A stretch of 64,000 nucleotides of DNA from Geothrix sp. (GTDB taxonomy: Bacteria > Acidobacteriota > Holophagae > Holophagales > Holophagaceae): NCBI RefSeq assembly GCF_030219325.1, contig NZ_CP126625.1:3026857-3090856 (forward strand), in the 5' to 3' direction. Position numbers and translations under genes: made by a program. Under the pieces are notes generated by a model, which had not been told where the DNA came from, did no database searches, and saw only the letters and a list, made by a program, of their open reading frames with translations. Positions 60,174 through 64,000 of the stretch are shown in pieces. Each line of letters starts with the position of its first letter. Position 1 is the first letter of the stretch.

Positions 60174-60785
60174 ATGTCCCTGCAACGACTCTTCACGCGC
60201 ACCATGGCCGCCGCCAGCCTGGCCGTGGCCCTGCCACTCCCGGCCCAGGAGGCGAAGCCGAAAGCCCCCACGGCCGATCAGCAGGCGATGATGGACGCTT
60301 GGCAGAAGGCCGCCGCACCGGGCCCGAACCACAAGCTCCTCGCCTCGCTCGCCGGCCAGTGGAACTTCGCCACCAAGATGTGGATGCAGCCCGGAGCTCC
60401 ACCCGAGACGTCCACCGGCACCGCCGTCTACACGTCCTTGATGGACGGACGCTTCATCCAGGGGGAGTACAAGGGCACGTTCGGCGGCATGGCCTTCCAG
60501 GGTCTCGGACTCACGGGCTATGACAACGTGGCCAAGCACTTCACGGCCACCTGGGCCGACAACATGGGCACCTCCATCATGCTCATGACGGGAAAGTACG
60601 ACCCCGCCGCCAAGACCTTCACCTACAAGGGCGACATGGTCAACGTGATGAAGCCGGGCACGATGGTGAAGGTCCGGCAGACCGTGAAGATCGCGGATGA
60701 CGATTCCCACGTCATGGAGTGGTACGAAATCCGGGGCGGGAAAGAGGTCAAGACCATGGAGATCGCCTACACGCGCCAGAAGTAG
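60174..60785 (+). CDS. DUF1579-family secreted protein
   Basis: 203 residues with a Sec signal peptide (through LPAQ). The mature part matches DUF1579: HKLLASLAGQWNFATKMWM, DGRFIQGEYKGTFGGMAFQGLGLTGYDNV in parts, and the C-terminal YEIRGGKEVKTMEIAYTR. The function of this family is unknown; a lipocalin-like fold is often assumed. TAGGAGG precedes the ATG. Confidence 0.83.
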   Translation: MSLQRLFTRTMAAASLAVALPLPAQEAKPKAPTADQQAMMDAWQKAAAPGPNHKLLASLAGQWNFATKMWMQPGAPPETSTGTAVYTSLMDGRFIQGEYKGTFGGMAFQGLGLTGYDNVAKHFTATWADNMGTSIMLMTGKYDPAAKTFTYKGDMVNVMKPGTMVKVRQTVKIADDDSHVMEWYEIRGGKEVKTMEIAYTRQK

Positions 60786-60866
60786 GGGGGTTCCCCGGCG
60801 CGATGAGGCCCCAGCTTCCAGGCGGGCACCGGCCAGGTTGGGCTACGCTGGAAGGCTGGAGTTTCG

Positions 60867-62168
60867 ATGGACCGACTGGTGATCCAAGGTGGACATCCCC
60901 TGCGGGGGCGCATCCGGGTGTCGGGTGCCAAGAACGCGGCGTTGCCGTGTCTGGCGGCGACGCTGCTGACCGCGGAACCGGTGGTCCTGTCCAACCTGCC
61001 CGCCGTGGCGGACATCCGCACCATGGTGAAGGTACTCCAGGCCCTGGGTACCGAGGCCTCCCTGGAGGCCCATCCCGATGGTTTCGAGCTCACGGCGAAG
61101 CTGGCCTGCGCCGGTTCGGAGGATCCGAAGGCCCCGTACGACCTGGTGAAGACCATGCGCGCCTCCATCCTGGTGCTGGGGCCCCTCCTCGCCCGGTTCG
61201 GCAAAGCCACGGTGAGCCTACCCGGCGGCTGCGCCATCGGCGCCCGCCCCGTGAACCTCCACCTGGAGGCCCTGGAGCGCATGGGCGCCCGCATCGAGAT
61301 CAGCCACGGCTACATCCACGCCTCCGTGAAGGGGCGCCTGAAGGCCATCGACCACACCTTCGAGAAAGTGAGCGTGGGGGCCACGGAAAACATCCTCACC
61401 GCCGCCACCCTGGCCGAGGGCACCACGGTCCTGCGCAACGCCGCCCTGGAGCCCGAGATCGGCGACCTGGCCCGACTGCTGGTGGAGATGGGCGCCCAGA
61501 TCGAGGGCATCGGCACGGGCACCCTCACCATCACGGGCGTGTCGGAGCTGCACGGCTGTGAGCACGCCGTCATCGCCGACCGCATCGAGGCCGGCACCTA
61601 CCTCTGCGCCGTGGCCGCCGCCTGCGGCGACGTGGTGCTGGACCGCTGCGAACCGGAGCACCTGCGCTCGCTGCTGGACCTGCTGGAGCGTTCGGGCTGC
61701 GTCATCACGGAGCGCGAGGGCCAGGATGGCCGCCAGCTGCGCGTCCAGCGCGAACCGGGCCAGAAACTGCGCTCCAAGGATGTCACCACCCTGCCCTTCC
61801 CCGGTTTCCCCACGGACCTGCAGGCCCAGGTGATGGCCGTCATGACCCAGGCCTGCGGCATCAGCGTCATCAATGAGGGCATCTTCGAGAACCGCTTCCA
61901 GCACGCCATGGAGCTGGAGCGCCTGGGTGCCAACCTGCGCACGGACGGCCACACGGCCATCGTGGCGGGCCCCGCGGACCTGACGGGCTGCACCGTGATG
62001 GCCACGGACCTGCGCGCCAGCGCCGCCCTGGTGATCGCCGGCCTCGTGGCCCAGGGCGAGACCATCGTGGACCGCATCTACCACCTGGACCGCGGCTACT
62101 CGGGCCTGGAGAAGAAGCTCCAGGGCGTGGGTGCCCGCATCGAGCGGGTGGGCGGCGGCAAGGTCTAG
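60867..62168 (+). CDS. murA: UDP-N-acetylglucosamine 1-carboxyvinyltransferase
   Basis: 433 residues. The first committed step of peptidoglycan synthesis, adding enolpyruvate from PEP to UDP-GlcNAc. Motifs: IQGGHPLRGRIRVSGAKNAALP in parts, the active-site Cys in LPGGCAIGARPV (fosfomycin target), ATENILTAA, PFPGFPTDLQAQ, and DLRASAALVIAGL with RGY near the end. GGAG precedes the ATG. The Cys keeps fosfomycin sensitivity likely. Confidence 0.96.
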   Translation: MDRLVIQGGHPLRGRIRVSGAKNAALPCLAATLLTAEPVVLSNLPAVADIRTMVKVLQALGTEASLEAHPDGFELTAKLACAGSEDPKAPYDLVKTMRASILVLGPLLARFGKATVSLPGGCAIGARPVNLHLEALERMGARIEISHGYIHASVKGRLKAIDHTFEKVSVGATENILTAATLAEGTTVLRNAALEPEIGDLARLLVEMGAQIEGIGTGTLTITGVSELHGCEHAVIADRIEAGTYLCAVAAACGDVVLDRCEPEHLRSLLDLLERSGCVITEREGQDGRQLRVQREPGQKLRSKDVTTLPFPGFPTDLQAQVMAVMTQACGISVINEGIFENRFQHAMELERLGANLRTDGHTAIVAGPADLTGCTVMATDLRASAALVIAGLVAQGETIVDRIYHLDRGYSGLEKKLQGVGARIERVGGGKV

Positions 62169-62184
62169 GTTTCCGGGCCCCGCC

Positions 62185-62877
62185 ATGCGTCGCGCCGATC
62201 GGCTCTTCCAGATCGTGCAGCTGCTGCGGCGGGATCGCGTGAGCACGGCCGCCCGCCTGGCCCGCGAACTGGGCATCAGCGAGCGCACCCTGTACCGGGA
62301 CGTCGCGGACCTCATGGCCTCCGGCGTTCCCATCGAGAGCGAGGCGGGCGTGGGCTACCGCCTGCCCCGGCATTTCGATCTCCCGCCCTTCATGTTCAAC
62401 GCGGAGGAAGGCGAGGCGCTGCTCCTGGGTGCGCGCATCGTGGCGGCCTGGGGGGATCCCTCGCTCCGGGAGGCCGCAGAGAGCCTCCTCCGGAAGGTGG
62501 AGGCGGTCCTACCGGCGGGACGCCGGAAGTCCCTGTCGGACCTCCCGTTCCTGGTTCCGGATTTCCATGTGCCGCCGGAGACCGCGCGCTTCCTCGGCGT
62601 GCTCCGCCAGGGACTGCGGGAGCAACGCCGCGTGCGGATCGCCTACGCCCGGGCGGATGGGACCAGCTCGGACCGGGTGGTGCAGCCGCTGGGTCTGATC
62701 TTCTGGGGCTACCGCTGGCACCTCGCGGCCTGGTGCGAGCTGCGCGAAGCCCTGCGCACCTTCCGCGTGGACCGGATCCAGGCTGGCGAGCTCATGGACG
62801 CCTTCCAGCCCACGCGCGGCCAGGATCTGGAGAGCTACCTCGGGCGCATGCGGGCCGAGAATCCGGCTGGGGCCTGA
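62185..62877 (+). CDS. YafY-type HTH/WYL transcriptional regulator
   Basis: 230 residues. An N-terminal winged helix (RRADRLFQIVQLLRRDRVSTAARLARELGISERTLYRDV in parts) is followed by a WYL-like domain (RIAYARADGTSSDRVVQPLGLIFWGYRWHLAAW in parts). WYL proteins bind nucleic acids or ligands and act as repressors or activators. A DinB-family gene starts 66 bases downstream on the same strand, a frequent pairing. Confidence 0.87.
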   Translation: MRRADRLFQIVQLLRRDRVSTAARLARELGISERTLYRDVADLMASGVPIESEAGVGYRLPRHFDLPPFMFNAEEGEALLLGARIVAAWGDPSLREAAESLLRKVEAVLPAGRRKSLSDLPFLVPDFHVPPETARFLGVLRQGLREQRRVRIAYARADGTSSDRVVQPLGLIFWGYRWHLAAWCELREALRTFRVDRIQAGELMDAFQPTRGQDLESYLGRMRAENPAGA

Positions 62878-62942
62878 TCTCTCCTGCCACCAGGCTGTCA
62901 GGAGCCCTGCGCCATGCTCAGGCCTCAACCCAAGGAGCCCCC

Positions 62943-63446
62943 ATGTCCATCTCCCAATCCCTTCTTCCCGAGTTCGGGCACGAAATGGCCGGCCTCCGCC
63001 GGGTGATCGAGCGCATCCCCGCGGACCGCATGGACTTCCGTCCCCACCCCAAGTCCTTCAGCCTCCACGATCTGGCCAACCACCTGGTCACGGTGCCGGG
63101 CTGGGCCCACACCACGATGACGGAGACGGAGCTGGATTTCGGACTCCCCGAGACCCGGGCCAGGCAGCCCAAGCCCAGCGATACGGTGGAAGGCCTGCTC
63201 CGAACCCTCGATGCGGGTGTGGAAAAAGCGCTGGAGGCGCTCTCCAGTGCAAGTGATGAGGACTTTCAGGTGATCTGGACCCTGAAGAATGAAGGCCAGG
63301 TGATCCTCGCCATGCCGCGCATCGCCGTCTACCGCGGCTTCGTCATGAACCATCTCGTCCACCACCGGGCCCAGCTCAGCGTCTACCTGCGCCTGCTGGA
63401 CGTGCCGGTGCCGTCCCTGTACGGACCCAGCGCCGACGAGGGTTGA
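62943..63446 (+). CDS. DinB-family protein
   Basis: 167 residues. A four-helix-bundle DinB/YfiT-type protein with the three expected His ligands in NHLVTVPGW and MNHLVHHRAQL. These often bind a metal and may act as thiol transferases. AAGGAG precedes the ATG. It probably shares regulation with the WYL gene before it. Confidence 0.82.
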   Translation: MSISQSLLPEFGHEMAGLRRVIERIPADRMDFRPHPKSFSLHDLANHLVTVPGWAHTTMTETELDFGLPETRARQPKPSDTVEGLLRTLDAGVEKALEALSSASDEDFQVIWTLKNEGQVILAMPRIAVYRGFVMNHLVHHRAQLSVYLRLLDVPVPSLYGPSADEG

Positions 63447-63545
63447 GGGGAGAGGGGCAACTCCCCACCTCCGGCCGATTCCCCATTCCCTGTGACGACT
63501 GCCACCCGGTCGCTGGGTTACACTGAATTTACGATCGGGGGATCC

Positions 63546-64000
63546 ATGTTCGGCGAGATGAAGGTCTTTTCCGGGAGCAGCCACCCGGAGCTGGCGAGGG
63601 GCATCGCGACCCACATGGGCATGCCCCTGGGCCGCCTCAAGGTGACCCGGTTCTCGAACGAGAACATCAAGGTGAAGATCGAGGAGAACGTCCGCGAGGC
63701 GGATGTCTTCGTGATCCAGTCCTCCTGCCCCCCCGTCAGCGACAACCTGATGGAGATGCTGATCCTCATCGACGCGCTGAAGTTCGCGTCCGCCGCCCGC
63801 ATCACCGCCGTCCTGCCCTACTTCCCCTACGCCCGCAGCGACAAGAAGGACGAGGCGCGCATTTCCATCACGGCCCGCCTGGTGGCCGACCTGCTGGAAA
63901 CCGCCGGCGCGGACCGGGTGCTCACCATGACCCTGCATGCCCCCCAAATCCTCGGTTTCTTCCGCAAGCCCGCCGACCAGCTGCTGGCCACGCCCATCCT
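63546..64000 (+). CDS. prs: Ribose-phosphate pyrophosphokinase, N-terminal part
   Basis: Cut by the right edge after about 151 codons. It makes PRPP from ribose-5-phosphate and ATP. Signatures are [26 protein letters not shown] (usual RFSDGE), [10 protein letters not shown] and [11 protein letters not shown]. The last differs from the common MDLHAxQIQGFF: Thr for Asp and Leu for Gln. The family is clear. Whether the altered motif affects activity cannot be told from this fragment. Confidence 0.9.
   Translation, partial: MFGEMKVFSGSSHPELARGIATHMGMPLGRLKVTRFSNENIKVKIEENVREADVFVIQSSCPPVSDNLMEMLILIDALKFASAARITAVLPYFPYARSDKKDEARISITARLVADLLETAGADRVLTMTLHAPQILGFFRKPADQLLATPI

Noticed and set aside
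1-64000. tRNA, rRNA, CRISPR arrays, riboswitches, insertion sequences or prophage
   Set aside because: Nothing recognisable was found; gaps are short and are described individually. The holin-IV-like gene at 37694 and the tail-tube gene at 707 have no phage context.

Overview
The window is GC-rich, gene-dense DNA from a Gram-negative, probably anaerobic or facultative bacterium. Outer-membrane porins, a Tat system, lipoprotein-type signals, heptose kinase and MurA indicate a Gram-negative envelope. A flavocytochrome-type reductase, an ETF:menaquinone oxidoreductase-like Fe-S protein, methylmalonyl-CoA epimerase, many secreted peptidases and the style of the hypothetical proteins resemble Acidobacteriota of the class Holophagae (Geothrix/Holophaga-like). 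That placement is inference from gene content; no rRNA is present. I saw no tRNA, rRNA, CRISPR array or intact insertion sequence. Both ends are cut inside genes: a sodium/solute symporter on the left and PRPP synthetase (prs) on the right.

Layout. 0-13 kb: symporter end, an orphan contractile-tail tube protein with a hypothetical partner, a hemerythrin/degenerate-GGDEF protein, a methyltransferase, TrmO, an acyltransferase, a large propeller histidine kinase, RsmH and an M28 peptidase. 13-18.4 kb: a minus-strand respiratory module in transcription order AraC regulator, porin, Tat-exported flavoprotein, tetraheme cytochrome c, TatA, TatC. 18.4-36.8 kb: a segment bounded by two inverted 272-bp copies of a terminal-inverted-repeat element. 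It holds a tricorn-type protease, dienelactone hydrolase, dUTPase, RlmN, M1 and M16 peptidases, two ABC exporter pairs and dnaE. 36.8-48.4 kb: mainly housekeeping genes (cysE, prepilin peptidase, cyclophilin, epimerase, a Cache sensor, holB-tmk, heptose kinase, a Trm112-like protein, a dehalogenase).

48.4-53.8 kb is a nitrogen-assimilation unit: sigma-54 enhancer-binding protein, then a small membrane protein, TorF-type porin, Amt and an unusual P-II protein. Both the regulator gene and its presumed target operon carry a pair of TACA-N4-TGTA dyads at the same 30-bp centre spacing, and a sigma-54-type promoter precedes the target operon. Divergently, 53.63-54.85 kb holds a DAHP synthase gene. 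It is preceded by a short leader peptide rich in Phe/Tyr/Trp codons and a strong intrinsic terminator, which is a classical attenuator layout.

54.9-64 kb: a broken GntR-type regulator beside an unusual cyclophilin-TRAP-binding-protein fusion, the EMO-like Fe-S oxidoreductase, a degenerate 6-pyruvoyl-tetrahydropterin-synthase-like gene with a ten-C tract, a short signal peptidase, a DUF1579 protein, murA, a WYL regulator with a DinB protein, and prs. The observations I rate highest are the aromatic leader attenuator, the paired dyads of the nitrogen regulator, the inverted 272-bp elements and the PPIase-TRAP fusion.
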